From Zhihengliuella halotolerans (GTDB lineage Bacteria; Actinomycetota; Actinomycetes; Actinomycetales; Micrococcaceae): a stretch of 64,000 bases of DNA. Below are positions 7,422 through 15,948 of this stretch, piece by piece (position 1 is the stretch's first letter; each line of letters opens with the position of its first letter). The position numbers and the translations under genes were made by a program. Under the pieces are notes generated by a model. It had not been told where the DNA came from. It did no database searches and was given only the letters and a program-made list of their open reading frames with translations. Location of the stretch: the NCBI RefSeq assembly GCF_004217565.1, contig NZ_SHLA01000001.1, positions 2,356,001 to 2,420,000 on the forward strand, in the 5' to 3' direction.

Positions 7422-10114
7422 GACGCCGCACCGCCGGCGGGGGCGCCGACCGGGATCGAGGCCCCGAGCGGGACCGGGCCGGCCGGACGCTTCTGACCGC
7501 GTTCCTCGACATAGGCGAGGGACTCGTCCTTCTGGTCGGGTGCGTTCACGAAGGAACGGAAGCGGCGCAGGCGCTCCGGATCCTTCAGCGTGGCCGCCCA
7601 CTCATCCTCGTAGCCCTCCACGTGGCGATTCATGGCAGCTTCCAGCTCCTCGCCGAGACCGAGGGAATCCTCGACCACCACGGAGTACACGTGCTCGATG
7701 CCGCCATCCAGGTCATCCATCCAGTGTGCCGTGCGCTGCAGGCGATCGGCGGTTCGGATGTAATACATGAAGAAGCGGTCGATGTACTTCAGCAGGGTCT
7801 TGTCGTCGAGGTCCTTGGCCAGCAGCTTGGCGTGGGCCGGGTTCGCGCCGCCGTTGCCGCCGACGTACAGGTTCCAGCCGGCTTCCGTCGCGATGACGCC
7901 GACGTCCTTGCCTTTCGCCTCCGCGCATTCGCGGGCGCAACCGGAGACACCCATCTTGAGCTTGTGCGGCGAACGCAGGCCGCGGTAGCGCAGTTCCAGA
8001 TCGATGGCCATCTTGACCGAGTCCTGCACGCCGTAGCGGCACCAGGAGGAGCCGACGCAGCCCTTGACCGTGCGCAGGGACTTGCCGTAGGCCTGACCGG
8101 ATTCGAATCCCGCCTCGACGAGCTCCTTCCAAATATCCGGCAACTGCTCGAGTCGCGCGCCGAACATGTCGATGCGCAGGCCACCGGTGAGCTTCGTGTA
8201 GAGCCCGTACTTCTGGGCGACGTTCGCGATCACGCCGAGCTTCTCCGGGGTGATCTCACCGCCGGGGATGCGCGGGACGACCGAGTAGGTGCCGTCCTTC
8301 TGCATGTTCGCCAGTGCGCGGTCGTTGGTGTCCTGGAGGCCGCCGAGGTCGCCGTCGAGCGGGTGGGCGTTGTGCTGGGAGGCGAGGATGTTCGCGATGG
8401 CGGGCTTGCAGATGTCGCAGCCGAGGCCGGTGCCGAAGCGCTCCATGACGGCCTCGAAGGAGTGCAGGTCGGCCAGGCGGATCGCCTCGAAGAGCTCGGC
8501 GCGGGAGAACGAGATGTGCTCGCAGATGGCCTTGGAGACCTCGACGCCGCTCTTGGCCAGCTCCTTCTCGATGAGCTTCTTGAGCATCGGCACACACGAG
8601 CCGCAGGACGTGCCGGCCTTGGTGCAGCCCTTGACTCCGGCCAGGTCCTGAACCGGATCCTGCCCCTCGCACGTGCCGCAGCCGCCGACGGTGTCGCGGA
8701 TGGCCCCGGCCGTGACGTTGTTGCACGAGCAGAGGGTCGCGTCGTCGGGCAGCTCGGTGTCCGGGGCGTCGCCGCCGCCGGCCGCCGACAGGTAAGCGCC
8801 GGGCTCGCCGGGCAGTTCGCGGCCGAGCAGCGGGCGCAGCGAGGTGTAGGGGGCGGCGTCGCCGACGAAGATGCCGCCGAGCAGCGTCTTCGCGTCGTCG
8901 CTGACGACGAGCTTCTGGTAGACGCCGCGGGCCGGGTCCGCATAGACGACCTCGAGGGCGCCCTCGGCCTTGGCGAACGCGTCGCCAAAACTCGCGACGT
9001 CGACGCCGGAGAGCTTGAGCTTGGTCGCGGTGTCGAACCCCTCGAACGTGGCCTCCCCGCCGGAGAGGCGGTCGGCGACGATCTCGGCCATCGTGTTGGC
9101 GGGGGCGACGAGGCCGATGCAGAAGCCGCCGAAGTTGGCGACCTCGCCGACGGCCCAGACGTTCTCGACGTCGGTCGCGCACGTCTCGTCGATGACGACG
9201 CCGCCGCGCGGCCCCATCCGAAACACGGGCGAGTAGTCGCCGGCCGGCTCCTGGTCGGTGCCCTCGAGCTCGTCGACCGGTTTGCCCGCGGCCTGTGCGG
9301 CGATCGCCTTGGCGCTCTGGTTGATGGTGCGGATCAGCTCGTCACGGGGACGCACGCCGATCGAGACGATGACCATGTCGGCGTCGATGATGCGCCCGTC
9401 GGCCATCTCGACGCCGGTCACGCGCTCCTCGCCGTCGACCTCGGTGGTGAGGACCTTGGACGGGAAGACGCCGCCGTGGACCTCGAGGCCCTTCTCGGCG
9501 ATGAGCCGGCCCATCGCCTGCCCGGCGCCCTCGTCGAGCTGCGTTCCCATGAGCCACTTGCCGCCGTCGATCACGATCGGGTTGGCGCCGAGGGACTTCA
9601 CGCCTGCCGCGGCCTCGAGGCCGAGCAGGCCGCCGCCGATGGTGACGGCGTTGATCGTGCGTCCGTACTTTTCGGTGAGCTCTTCGATCTGCTGGTTGAT
9701 GGCCCAGACGTCTTCGAGGTACCGATACACGTGCGTGTGCTCGTTGCCCGGGATCGGCAGCGTCGCGGCGTTGGAACCGGTCGCGAGGACCAACTCGTCG
9801 TAGGCGAAGCGGCGGCCGTCGGCCGTGACGGCTTCCTTGGTCTCCAGATCCAGGTCGACGACGCGGGCGTCACGCACCAACTCGATGCCCTCGTTCTCCC
9901 ACAGATCCTTGTCGAACGTCAGGTCGACGCCGGTATCCGTGAGCGCCTTGGACAGGGCCACTCGGTCGTAGGGTACGTGCGACTCCTCGGTCAGCACGGT
10001 CACGTGCGAGCCGGCCAGACCGCGAGCGGACATGGCATCGGTGAATCGGTGCGCCGCGGGGCCGCCTCCGACGACGACGATCCGGCGGGTGCCCGTGGTG
10101 GTGGCGTTGCTCAT
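7418..10114 (-). CDS. nirB: Assimilatory nitrite reductase, large subunit
   Basis: An 898-residue NAD(P)H-dependent nitrite reductase, reducing nitrite to ammonium with FAD, iron-sulfur clusters and siroheme. Visible: an N-terminal FAD/NAD domain (RIVVVGGGPAAHRF), a BFD-type [2Fe-2S] region (about residues 455-510, CSCNNV...GGCGTCEG...SCGSC), and the C-terminal sulfite/nitrite reductase part with the [4Fe-4S]-siroheme cysteines (KGCVGSSWC near 685, SGCARECAE near 730). ATG 10114 has GAGG upstream; the frame is open further upstream but unlike the family. It heads nirB-cobA-nnaR. The small subunit gene nirD is divergent rather than downstream. Confidence 0.96.
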   Translation of the reverse strand: MSNATTTGTRRIVVVGGGPAAHRFTDAMSARGLAGSHVTVLTEESHVPYDRVALSKALTDTGVDLTFDKDLWENEGIELVRDARVVDLDLETKEAVTADGRRFAYDELVLATGSNAATLPIPGNEHTHVYRYLEDVWAINQQIEELTEKYGRTINAVTIGGGLLGLEAAAGVKSLGANPIVIDGGKWLMGTQLDEGAGQAMGRLIAEKGLEVHGGVFPSKVLTTEVDGEERVTGVEMADGRIIDADMVIVSIGVRPRDELIRTINQSAKAIAAQAAGKPVDELEGTDQEPAGDYSPVFRMGPRGGVVIDETCATDVENVWAVGEVANFGGFCIGLVAPANTMAEIVADRLSGGEATFEGFDTATKLKLSGVDVASFGDAFAKAEGALEVVYADPARGVYQKLVVSDDAKTLLGGIFVGDAAPYTSLRPLLGRELPGEPGAYLSAAGGGDAPDTELPDDATLCSCNNVTAGAIRDTVGGCGTCEGQDPVQDLAGVKGCTKAGTSCGSCVPMLKKLIEKELAKSGVEVSKAICEHISFSRAELFEAIRLADLHSFEAVMERFGTGLGCDICKPAIANILASQHNAHPLDGDLGGLQDTNDRALANMQKDGTYSVVPRIPGGEITPEKLGVIANVAQKYGLYTKLTGGLRIDMFGARLEQLPDIWKELVEAGFESGQAYGKSLRTVKGCVGSSWCRYGVQDSVKMAIDLELRYRGLRSPHKLKMGVSGCARECAEAKGKDVGVIATEAGWNLYVGGNGGANPAHAKLLAKDLDDKTLLKYIDRFFMYYIRTADRLQRTAHWMDDLDGGIEHVYSVVVEDSLGLGEELEAAMNRHVEGYEDEWAATLKDPERLRRFRSFVNAPDQKDESLAYVEERGQKRPAGPVPLGASIPVGAPAGGAAS

Positions 10115-10192
10115 GGTTGCCTCGCTTGGTTGGGGTTCGTGGTGCGGCGCGGCCTGGCGAGCCGGTGCGCCTGCTGTTTCTCTGCCCCCAAA

Positions 10193-10203
10193 CCTAGGGA
10201 GCG
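10193..10203 (-). promoter_or_regulatory. Predicted nirB core promoter element
   Basis: Read on the minus strand this is CGCTCCCTAGG followed by TT, giving a -10-like TAGGTT about 77 bases before the nirB start. The same 11-mer occurs in the opposite orientation at 10411-10421 in front of nirD, so the two divergent genes share a mirrored core element. The -35 is weak, consistent with activation by a regulator bound upstream. Confidence 0.5.
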
Positions 10204-10228
10204 GGATTTGCCCTGCAGTGTCCGTGGT

Positions 10229-10244
10229 GTCACGCCGGGGAAAC
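10229..10244 (+). promoter_or_regulatory. GlnR-type box 1 (nirB/nirD region)
   Basis: GTCAC-N6-GAAAC matches the actinobacterial GlnR half-box pattern GTnAC-n6-GaAAC exactly. It lies about -45 to -60 from the predicted nirB transcription start, a usual place for an activator. Confidence 0.6.
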
Positions 10245-10272
10245 ATCTTTTTTTCCTGCCCCTGCCGCGCCG

Positions 10273-10288
10273 GTGAGCACCGCGAAAC
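10273..10288 (+). promoter_or_regulatory. GlnR-type box 2 (nirB/nirD region)
   Basis: GTGAG-N6-GAAAC, one mismatch from the GlnR pattern. It starts exactly 44 bases after box 1, twice the 22-base period of tandem GlnR boxes, so both face the same side of the helix. Confidence 0.5.
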
Positions 10289-10410
10289 CCCGTCGAAACA
10301 TGCCAACTCGCCCGGAATCTCGGGGCTGCTCCGCCTCACGCTCCGGTCCGTCGGCCTGTGAGGCGCGATTTACCGCAGCGATATTGGTTCCGCTCCACAC
10401 CTGTAACACG

Positions 10411-10421
10411 CGCTCCCTAGG
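10411..10421 (+). promoter_or_regulatory. Predicted nirD core promoter element
   Basis: CGCTCCCTAGG followed by CT gives a -10-like TAGGCT about 52 bases before the nirD start. It is the inverted copy of the element in front of nirB. Confidence 0.5.
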
Positions 10422-10474
10422 CTGATGCCGAACCCGAACGAATCACGCCACCGCAAACACATGAGGAGCGGACC

Positions 10475-10843
10475 ATGACGACTCTGATCGACGAAGCAAC
10501 AAACGTGACCACCTGGGTCGAGGCCTGCTGGCTGGATGACCTGAAGCCCGGCTGGGGCGAGGCCGCCTGGATCGACGGCCAGCAGATCGCCCTGCTGCGT
10601 TTCGCGGACGACGCGTTGTTCGCCGTAACGCAGAAGTGCCCGGGGACCGGCGCTCAGGTAATGTCTCGCGGCATCATGGGCAGCCGAAACATCGACGGGG
10701 AACTCGTCAAGACGATCGCCAGCCCGCTGCACAAAGAGGTCTACCGACTGGACACGGGCGAGTGCCTGAACGCGGACGACGTCGACCTGCTGGTCTACCC
10801 TGTACGCGTCGAGTCCGCCCGCGTCATGGTCGGACTGGGATAA
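10475..10843 (+). CDS. nirD: Assimilatory nitrite reductase, small subunit
   Basis: A 122-residue Rieske-fold protein of the NirD family, which joins NirB in the nitrite reductase complex. The Rieske ligand pairs C-x-H and C-x-x-H are not intact (CPGTG and SPLHKEVYRL remain in their places), as is normal for NirD, which carries no cluster. ATG 10475 has GAGGAG about 7 bases upstream. It is transcribed away from nirB, with the chelatase gene directly after it. Confidence 0.92.
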   Translation: MTTLIDEATNVTTWVEACWLDDLKPGWGEAAWIDGQQIALLRFADDALFAVTQKCPGTGAQVMSRGIMGSRNIDGELVKTIASPLHKEVYRLDTGECLNADDVDLLVYPVRVESARVMVGLG

Positions 10844-10860
10844 CGATGGGAGCCGCACTG

Positions 10861-11640
10861 ATGTCGCGAACCGACGCCAACCATTCGCCGGCGTCGAACG
10901 ACGCCTGGACCGGATGGATCCCGCCCGTCGAGGCCGGCACGCTGGTCGCCGCCTCGCACGGCACGGGCAGCCCGGTCGGCCAGCGTGCCATCCGCGCCCT
11001 GGTCCAGGCCGTCGACGCCGCCCGCCCCGGTCTGCGTGTCGCCGAGGCCTTCGTGGACGTGCAGACCCCGGACGTCCCGGCGGTGCTCTCCAGCGCCGGG
11101 CTGCGCCCGCGCATCGTCCCGCTGCTGCTCTCGACCGGCTACCACACCCGACACGACCTCGCCGAGGCCGCCGCCGGGGCCCAGGGGACGACGGTGTCCC
11201 GGGCGCTCGGTCCCGATGCGCGCCTTGCCGACGTTCTCGCCCTGCGCTTGAAGGAGGCCGGGTTGCGCAAGGGAGACCAGGTCATCATGGCCTGCGCCGG
11301 GTCCACCGATGCCCAGGGCGTCGCCGATTGCCACACGATGGCCAAGCTGCTCTCCCAGACAATCGGCGCCAAGGTCGAGGCCGCGTTCGTCTCGGCCGCC
11401 GAACCCTCCGTCGAAACCGCCGTCGCCCGGGCCCAGGAACGAAAGCAGCGCGGCTGGTTCTCGCCGCGCCGGCGCGCCGGCCGCGTCGTCGTCTCGACAT
11501 TCCTCATGGCGCCCGGCCACTTCGCGGCCCGCGTCGCCGGCTCCGACGCCGACGTCGTCGCCCAGCCGCTGCTGGTCCCCGGGCTGCCCGTCCCCAATGA
11601 GCTGGTTGAGATCGTCCTGGAACGGTACGACCAGCCGTAG
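10861..11640 (+). CDS. CbiX-like sirohydrochlorin chelatase
   Basis: A 259-residue protein of the CbiX/SirB chelatase family. It has two related halves: the first with LVAASHGTGS and the metal-site region PLLLSTGYHTRHDL, the second with MACAGSTDAQG and STFLMAPGHFAARV. It would insert iron into sirohydrochlorin to make siroheme for NirB. Start 10861 has GGAG 8 bases upstream; ATG 10846, only 3 bases after the nirD stop, is an alternative that adds five residues. It is co-transcribed with nirD and ends at a strong terminator. Confidence 0.87.
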   Translation: MSRTDANHSPASNDAWTGWIPPVEAGTLVAASHGTGSPVGQRAIRALVQAVDAARPGLRVAEAFVDVQTPDVPAVLSSAGLRPRIVPLLLSTGYHTRHDLAEAAAGAQGTTVSRALGPDARLADVLALRLKEAGLRKGDQVIMACAGSTDAQGVADCHTMAKLLSQTIGAKVEAAFVSAAEPSVETAVARAQERKQRGWFSPRRRAGRVVVSTFLMAPGHFAARVAGSDADVVAQPLLVPGLPVPNELVEIVLERYDQP

Positions 11641-11673
11641 CCCGCGCCGTAGCGTCTGCGGCAGCAATCGACA

Positions 11674-11715
11674 CGGCGTCGGGCCGTCCGGAAGGGCGGT
11701 CCGACGCCGCTTTTT
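11674..11715 (+). terminator. Rho-independent terminator after the chelatase gene
   Basis: Arms CGGCGTCGG (11674-11682) and CCGACGCCG (11701-11709) continue inwards through GCCGTCC/GGGCGGT (with two wobble pairs) to a GGAA tetraloop, giving a 16-pair stem, then CTTTTT. Confidence 0.9.
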
Positions 11716-12006
11716 CGCGTCCGGAGCACCCCCGGTCGGGCCTGCTGCGAGGGGTCGGAGCAAAGAAAAACGAACCGATTCGTCCTAGGGGGTATATTCC
11801 TCGGGATTTATCGCGTACTGTTGCACTTGTAGTAGTCGTAGTTTTTCACGCAGTATTTGCAGTGCCATGTCCTTTGCAGGCTTGACCGTTGTAATTCGCG
11901 GTGAACTTCCCGCACAGCTACGCGTAGGCCGCGCACCTTGCGGTCACACAACCCGCGCACCAGCGTGCTTTGTCTCGCGTGCAATGTCTTGAAAGGACAA
12001 AAAATC
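11716..12006 (+). other. Long, AT-richer leader in front of the cold-shock gene
   Basis: About 290 bases without a supported gene and clearly richer in A and T than the surroundings, especially 11760-11860 (runs such as AGTTTTTCACG). A TATATT hexamer at 11793-11798 could be a -10. Long structured leaders are typical of cold-shock genes; I could not define the transcription start or a thermosensor fold by eye. Confidence 0.4.
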
Positions 12007-12210
12007 ATGGCAACAGGTACTGTCAAGTGGTTCAACCCGGAAAAGGGCTTCGGCTTCATCGCTCCTGAGGACGGCTCCGCCGACGTGTTCGCTCACTACT
12101 CGGCCATCCAGTCGAACGGCTTCCGTTCGCTGGACGAGGGTCAGCGCGTCGAGTTCGACGTCACCCAGGGCCAGAAGGGCCTGCAGGCGGAGAACATCCG
12201 CCCGGTCTAA
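12007..12210 (+). CDS. cspA: Cold-shock protein (CspA family)
   Basis: A 67-residue single cold-shock domain with both RNA-binding motifs: KGFGFI (RNP1) and VFAHY (RNP2, usually VFVHF/Y). It binds single-stranded nucleic acid and acts as an RNA chaperone. GAAAGGA lies about 10 bases upstream of the ATG. The gene stands alone behind a long leader and before a bidirectional hairpin. Confidence 0.95.
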   Translation: MATGTVKWFNPEKGFGFIAPEDGSADVFAHYSAIQSNGFRSLDEGQRVEFDVTQGQKGLQAENIRPV

Positions 12211-12275
12211 GTGAACGGCCTCACGGCCCTCGTTTAGCTTTCGCCGAGAACGCGGATCCGTCCGCGCCGGCTGCT

Positions 12276-12305
12276 CAGGCGCCCCACCAGCTGGTGGGGC
12301 GCCTG
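12276..12305. terminator. Perfect 30-base palindrome, bidirectional terminator
   Basis: CAGGCGCCCCACCAG and its exact complement abut at 12290/12291, giving a 15-base-pair arm each way with no spacer. It sits between the convergent cspA and monooxygenase genes. There is no clear T-tract, so termination is inferred from position. Confidence 0.65.
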
Positions 12306-12311
12306 ACGCGT

Positions 12312-12608
12312 TTAACCCCTGACTTCGCCGAAGTGCTCGACGAGCGGGAACGGCTCGTAGAAGCGGTGCAACAGCTGCTTCCACCGCCCGTACCCGTCCG
12401 ATCCGCGAAAACCTTCCGTGTGATGTTCGATGCTCTCCCACTCGACCAGCAACAGGTACTTCGAGGGCTCCTCGAAGCAGCGCAGGAGGCGTACCTCGAG
12501 GCATCCCGGCATCGACGAGATGATCGGACGAGCTTCGGCGAACGCCGCTTCGAACTCGACCTCACGGCCCGGAACCACGGGCAGTACAGCGTGCTCGGTG
12601 ATGGACAT
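12312..12608 (-). CDS. Antibiotic biosynthesis monooxygenase (ABM) domain protein
   Basis: A 98-residue ferredoxin-like dimeric alpha+beta protein of the ABM/YgiN family: MSITEHAVLPVVPGREVEF, then PGCLEVRLLRC and YLLLVEWES. Such proteins act on quinones or aromatic compounds, or scavenge reactive metabolites; the substrate is unknown here. ATG 12608 has GAGAGG 6 bases upstream; the longer open frame has no family similarity. It is divergent from the luciferase-like monooxygenase gene. Confidence 0.85.
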   Translation of the reverse strand: MSITEHAVLPVVPGREVEFEAAFAEARPIISSMPGCLEVRLLRCFEEPSKYLLLVEWESIEHHTEGFRGSDGYGRWKQLLHRFYEPFPLVEHFGEVRG

Positions 12609-12675
12609 GACCAGCCTCTCATCGGGATTCGTCCCGGAATAGGGCAACTCCGGGAATGAAGTCGGGCGCCGGGCG

Positions 12676-12698
12676 GTTGGCACCAGAGTGATGCCAAC
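12676..12698. promoter_or_regulatory. Inverted repeat over the luciferase-like gene start
   Basis: GTTGGCA (12676-12682) and TGCCAAC (12692-12698) are a perfect 7-base inverted repeat with a 9-base spacer that includes the start codon at 12691. It looks like a regulator site, possibly with a leaderless or very short mRNA, in the ABM/monooxygenase divergent region. Confidence 0.5.
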
Positions 12699-13698
12699 AC
12701 TATCTGTCCTTGATCTGGCCCCCATTCGCTCCAGCTCCGCTTCCGCCCCCGGCGACGTCGCGGCCTCCTTCGCCGAATCCGTTGCCCTCGCGCAGGCGGC
12801 CGAGGAGCTCGGCTACCGCCGCGTCTGGTACGCAGAACACCACAACATGCCCTCGATCGCCTCGAGCGCGACGAGCGTGCTGATCGGGCACGTGGCGTCC
12901 AAAACCTCGACCATCCGACTCGGGGCCGGCGGCATCATGCTGCCGAACCACTCCCCGCTGGTCATCGCGGAACAGTTCGGCACGCTCGCAACGCTCTACG
13001 GGGATCGCATCGACCTCGGCCTCGGCCGGGCGCCCGGCAGCGACCAGCTCACCTTCCAGGCCTTGCGCCGCGACCCCGCCTCGGCCGAGTCCTTCCCGCA
13101 CGACGTCCTGGAACTTCAGGCCTACTTCGGCACGGAGTCGCGCATCCGGGGCGTGAACGCCTACCCCGGTTACGGGACCGGCGTCCCCCTGTACATCCTG
13201 GGATCGAGCCTCTTCGGCGCTCAGCTGGCCGCCCAGCTCGGCTTGCCGTACTCGTTTGCGTCGCACTTCGCCCCGGATTCCCTGCAGCAGGCCGTGCGAG
13301 TGTACCGGGAGAACTTCCAGCCCTCCGCCCAGCTCTCGGAGCCCTACGTGATCGCGGGCGTCGGCGTCGTCGCGGCCGACACCAACGCCGAAGCGCAAGA
13401 GATGATGGAAGCCGTGCGCCGCGACCGCGTGCAGAAGTTCCTGGGGCGCAACCGCGCCGAGCCGTTCACCGAGGAAGAGCTGGACATGGTCATGGACTCC
13501 CCGGGCGGCGAGCAGGTCCTGAAGATGCTCAAGTACACGGCTGTCGGGAACGCGGACGCCGTCGGCGACTACCTGACGCGCTTCGCTGAGACCGCCGGCG
13601 CCGACGAACTGATCACCGTGCAATCGCCGATCGAGGCGGACGCCCGGCTGAACTCTCTGCGCATCACGGCCGCGGCCGTGGGCGTCGCGGCAGTCTAG
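12691..13698 (+). CDS. LLM-class (luciferase-like) flavin-dependent monooxygenase
   Basis: A 335-residue TIM-barrel protein of the bacterial luciferase-like superfamily, close to the group annotated as MsnO8/YhbW-type oxidoreductases: [34 protein letters not shown] and [11 protein letters not shown] are typical. It probably uses reduced flavin; the substrate is unknown. ATG 12691 is taken; the GTG directly before it is less likely. No good ribosome site is present, and an inverted repeat overlaps the start. Its stop overlaps the convergent IclR gene's stop (shared CTAG). Confidence 0.87.
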   Translation: MPTLSVLDLAPIRSSSASAPGDVAASFAESVALAQAAEELGYRRVWYAEHHNMPSIASSATSVLIGHVASKTSTIRLGAGGIMLPNHSPLVIAEQFGTLATLYGDRIDLGLGRAPGSDQLTFQALRRDPASAESFPHDVLELQAYFGTESRIRGVNAYPGYGTGVPLYILGSSLFGAQLAAQLGLPYSFASHFAPDSLQQAVRVYRENFQPSAQLSEPYVIAGVGVVAADTNAEAQEMMEAVRRDRVQKFLGRNRAEPFTEEELDMVMDSPGGEQVLKMLKYTAVGNADAVGDYLTRFAETAGADELITVQSPIEADARLNSLRITAAAVGVAAV

Positions 13699-14552
13699 CG
13701 CCGCAGGGCCAGCGCCTCCTCGACCTGCGCGGCCGCGGCCTGCAGGTGCGGGAGCAGGTCCACTGCCCGCTCCTCAGCGGAGGCCTCGGCCCCCGGCCCG
13801 CCGACGCTCATCGACACGTTGAGCGCGGCGACCACCGTCCCGTCAGGCCCGCGGACCGGCACAGCCAGCGAGCTCAGCCCGCGCTCGAGCTCCTGGTCGA
13901 CCAGGCACCAGCCCTGGTCGCGCACCCGCGCCAGCTCGGCCCGCAGCGCCTCCGGCTCGGTGATCGTCTTCTGGGTCAGCGCGGCCAGTTCGCCGCCGGC
14001 GCTCAGGCGCGCCACGACGTCGTACTCCCCTCCGGGACCGCCCGTGCTGCCACGCGGCTCAGCGGAGAAGGCGAGCAGCACCCGGCCCATGCTCGTGGCG
14101 TACGCGGGGAACCGGGTGCCCACGGAGATGCCCACGCGCATGATGCGGCGGGTGTGCACGCGCGCGATGTAGACCACCTGGTCGCCGTCGAGCACGGACG
14201 CCGATGCGGACTCCCCGACCGCCCCCGAGAGCTCCTCGAGCACGGGCTCGGCCAGCTGCGGCAGGTCGTGGCTGGAGACGAACGCGTAGCCGAGACGCAG
14301 CACGCGCGCCGTCAGCTCGAAGTGTTTTCCGTCGGTGCGCACGTAGCCGAGGTCGGTCAGGGTCAGCAGGAACCGGCGGGCCGTCGCGCGCGTCAGGCCC
14401 GTCACCCGCGCGACGTCGGTGAGCGTCATGGAGGGGTGCTCGGCGTCGAACGCGCGGATCACCTCGAGGCCGCGCTCGAGGGACTGGACGTAGTACGACG
14501 ACGGACTCTCGCCCGCCGCTGCCGGCGCACCGGTGTTCGCTGACTCGGTCAT
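13695..14552 (-). CDS. pcaR: IclR-family regulator, PcaR-like
   Basis: A 285-residue IclR protein: N-terminal winged helix (about residues 28-85, [29 protein letters not shown]) and C-terminal ligand-binding domain. The family includes PcaR/PcaU, which control 3-oxoadipate genes. It lies directly upstream in the reading direction? No: it is downstream of pcaF-pcaI-pcaJ on the same strand, 19 bases after pcaJ. Two GTTC-type 15-base sites in front of pcaF are the likely targets. The symbol rests on context and family, not on binding data. Confidence 0.82.
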   Translation of the reverse strand: MTESANTGAPAAAGESPSSYYVQSLERGLEVIRAFDAEHPSMTLTDVARVTGLTRATARRFLLTLTDLGYVRTDGKHFELTARVLRLGYAFVSSHDLPQLAEPVLEELSGAVGESASASVLDGDQVVYIARVHTRRIMRVGISVGTRFPAYATSMGRVLLAFSAEPRGSTGGPGGEYDVVARLSAGGELAALTQKTITEPEALRAELARVRDQGWCLVDQELERGLSSLAVPVRGPDGTVVAALNVSMSVGGPGAEASAEERAVDLLPHLQAAAAQVEEALALRR

Positions 14553-14571
14553 GGGACTTCAGGCTACCGAA

Positions 14572-15228
14572 TCAGGCGCGCGTGAGCCCGATCGGGACGC
14601 GGGCGGCGAGCTCCTCGAAACTCGTGCCGTGGGTCGAGCGGACCGTGACGCGGCCGCCGTCGAGCAGGAAGACGGCTTGCTCGGTGTAGATGCGGGACAC
14701 GCAGCCCAGGCCGGTCGCCGGGTAGGTAAGCGCCTCGACGAGCTTGGGCTCACCCGACTTCGCGAACAGGTTCATCATGACCCACGTGGCCTTGGCGCCG
14801 GTGGCCAGGTCCATGGCGCCGCCGACGGCCGGGATCGCGTCCGCGGCGCCCGTGTGCCAGTTGGCGAGGTCGCCGGCGGCGGAGACCTGGAACGCGCCGA
14901 GCACGCACACGTCCAGGTGCCCGCCGCGCATCATCGCGAACGAGTCGGCGTGGTGGAAGTAGCTGGCCCCGGCGAGCTCGGTGACGGGGACCTTGCCCGC
15001 GTTGATGAGGTCGCCGTCGATCTCCTGCCCGACCGCGGCCGGGCCCATCCCGAGCATGCCGTTCTCCGTGTGCAGGGTGACCCCCTGTTCGGGCGTGAGG
15101 TGGTTGGAGACGTTGGTCGGCTGGCCGATGCCCAGATTCGCGAACGCGCCGGCGGGGATGTCGGCAGCGACCATGCGCGCCATCTCGTCGCGGCTCAGGT
15201 GTGCCTCGGTGGTGGTGAATGTCGTCAT
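14572..15228 (-). CDS. pcaJ: 3-oxoadipate CoA-transferase, subunit B
   Basis: A 218-residue subunit of the succinyl-CoA:3-oxoacid CoA-transferase family. It carries NLGIGQPTNVSNHL and the catalytic-glutamate region HTENGMLGMGP. With PcaI it moves CoA from succinyl-CoA to 3-oxoadipate. ATG 15228 follows AGGAA with a 6-base gap, and the pcaI stop lies 11 bases upstream, so the pair is co-translated. Confidence 0.92.
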   Translation of the reverse strand: MTTFTTTEAHLSRDEMARMVAADIPAGAFANLGIGQPTNVSNHLTPEQGVTLHTENGMLGMGPAAVGQEIDGDLINAGKVPVTELAGASYFHHADSFAMMRGGHLDVCVLGAFQVSAAGDLANWHTGAADAIPAVGGAMDLATGAKATWVMMNLFAKSGEPKLVEALTYPATGLGCVSRIYTEQAVFLLDGGRVTVRSTHGTSFEELAARVPIGLTRA

Positions 15229-15239
15229 GTCCGGGTTCC

Positions 15240-15938
15240 TCACTTCGTCTTCGGTGCCAGCGCCGGCGTGGGCCCGGAATCGATCCGGACCACGGTGTCC
15301 ACGTAGATCCCCGGCGTCACGACGACCTCCGGGTCGATGCCGCCGACGGGCACGACGTCGTCGACCTGGACGATCGCGTGGGCCGCCGCCGTCGCCATGA
15401 CTGGCCCGAAGTTCCGCGCCGTCTTGCGGTAGACGAGGTTCCCGAAGGTGTCGGCGCGCAGGGCCTTGATCAGGGCGAAGTCCGCCTTGATCGGGGTCTC
15501 GAAGACGTGGCCGACGCCGTCGATCACGCGGGTCTCCTTGTCTTCGGCGAGCATCGTGCCGTAGCCGGTCGGCGTGAAGAACCCGCCGATCCCGGCCCCG
15601 GCTGCGCGGAGGCGCTCGGCCAGGTTGCCCTGCGGGACGAGCTCGAGCTCGATCTCGCCGGCGCGGTAGGCGGCGTCGAAGTGCCACGAGTCCGACTGGC
15701 GGGGGAACGAGCAGATGATCTTGGCGACGCGCCGCTCCTTGATGAGCAGGGCGAGCCCGGCATCGGCCTGGCCGGCATTGTTGTTCACCACCGTGAGGCC
15801 TCTAGCGCCCGACTCGAGCAGCGCGTCGATCAGTTCCATCGGCTGGCCGGCGTTGCCGAACCCGCCGATGAGCACGGTGGAACCGTCCCCCACTTGCGCA
15901 ACGGCGTCGGCGGCGTCTTGTGCGATCCGTGGTGCCAT
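15240..15938 (-). CDS. pcaI: 3-oxoadipate CoA-transferase, subunit A
   Basis: A 232-residue subunit A of the CoA-transferase. The CoA-binding region GGFGNAGQPMELIDALL and the FFTPTGYGTMLAEDKETR segment match the family. AGGAGAAAG precedes the ATG. It is the middle gene of pcaF-pcaI-pcaJ. Confidence 0.92.
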   Translation of the reverse strand: MAPRIAQDAADAVAQVGDGSTVLIGGFGNAGQPMELIDALLESGARGLTVVNNNAGQADAGLALLIKERRVAKIICSFPRQSDSWHFDAAYRAGEIELELVPQGNLAERLRAAGAGIGGFFTPTGYGTMLAEDKETRVIDGVGHVFETPIKADFALIKALRADTFGNLVYRKTARNFGPVMATAAAHAIVQVDDVVPVGGIDPEVVVTPGIYVDTVVRIDSGPTPALAPKTK

Positions 15939-15948
15939 GTTCTTTCTC

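Noticed and set aside
7622-10276. Plus-strand open frame of about 880 codons opposite nirB
   Set aside because: No recognisable domain and biased composition; nirB motifs lie on the minus strand.
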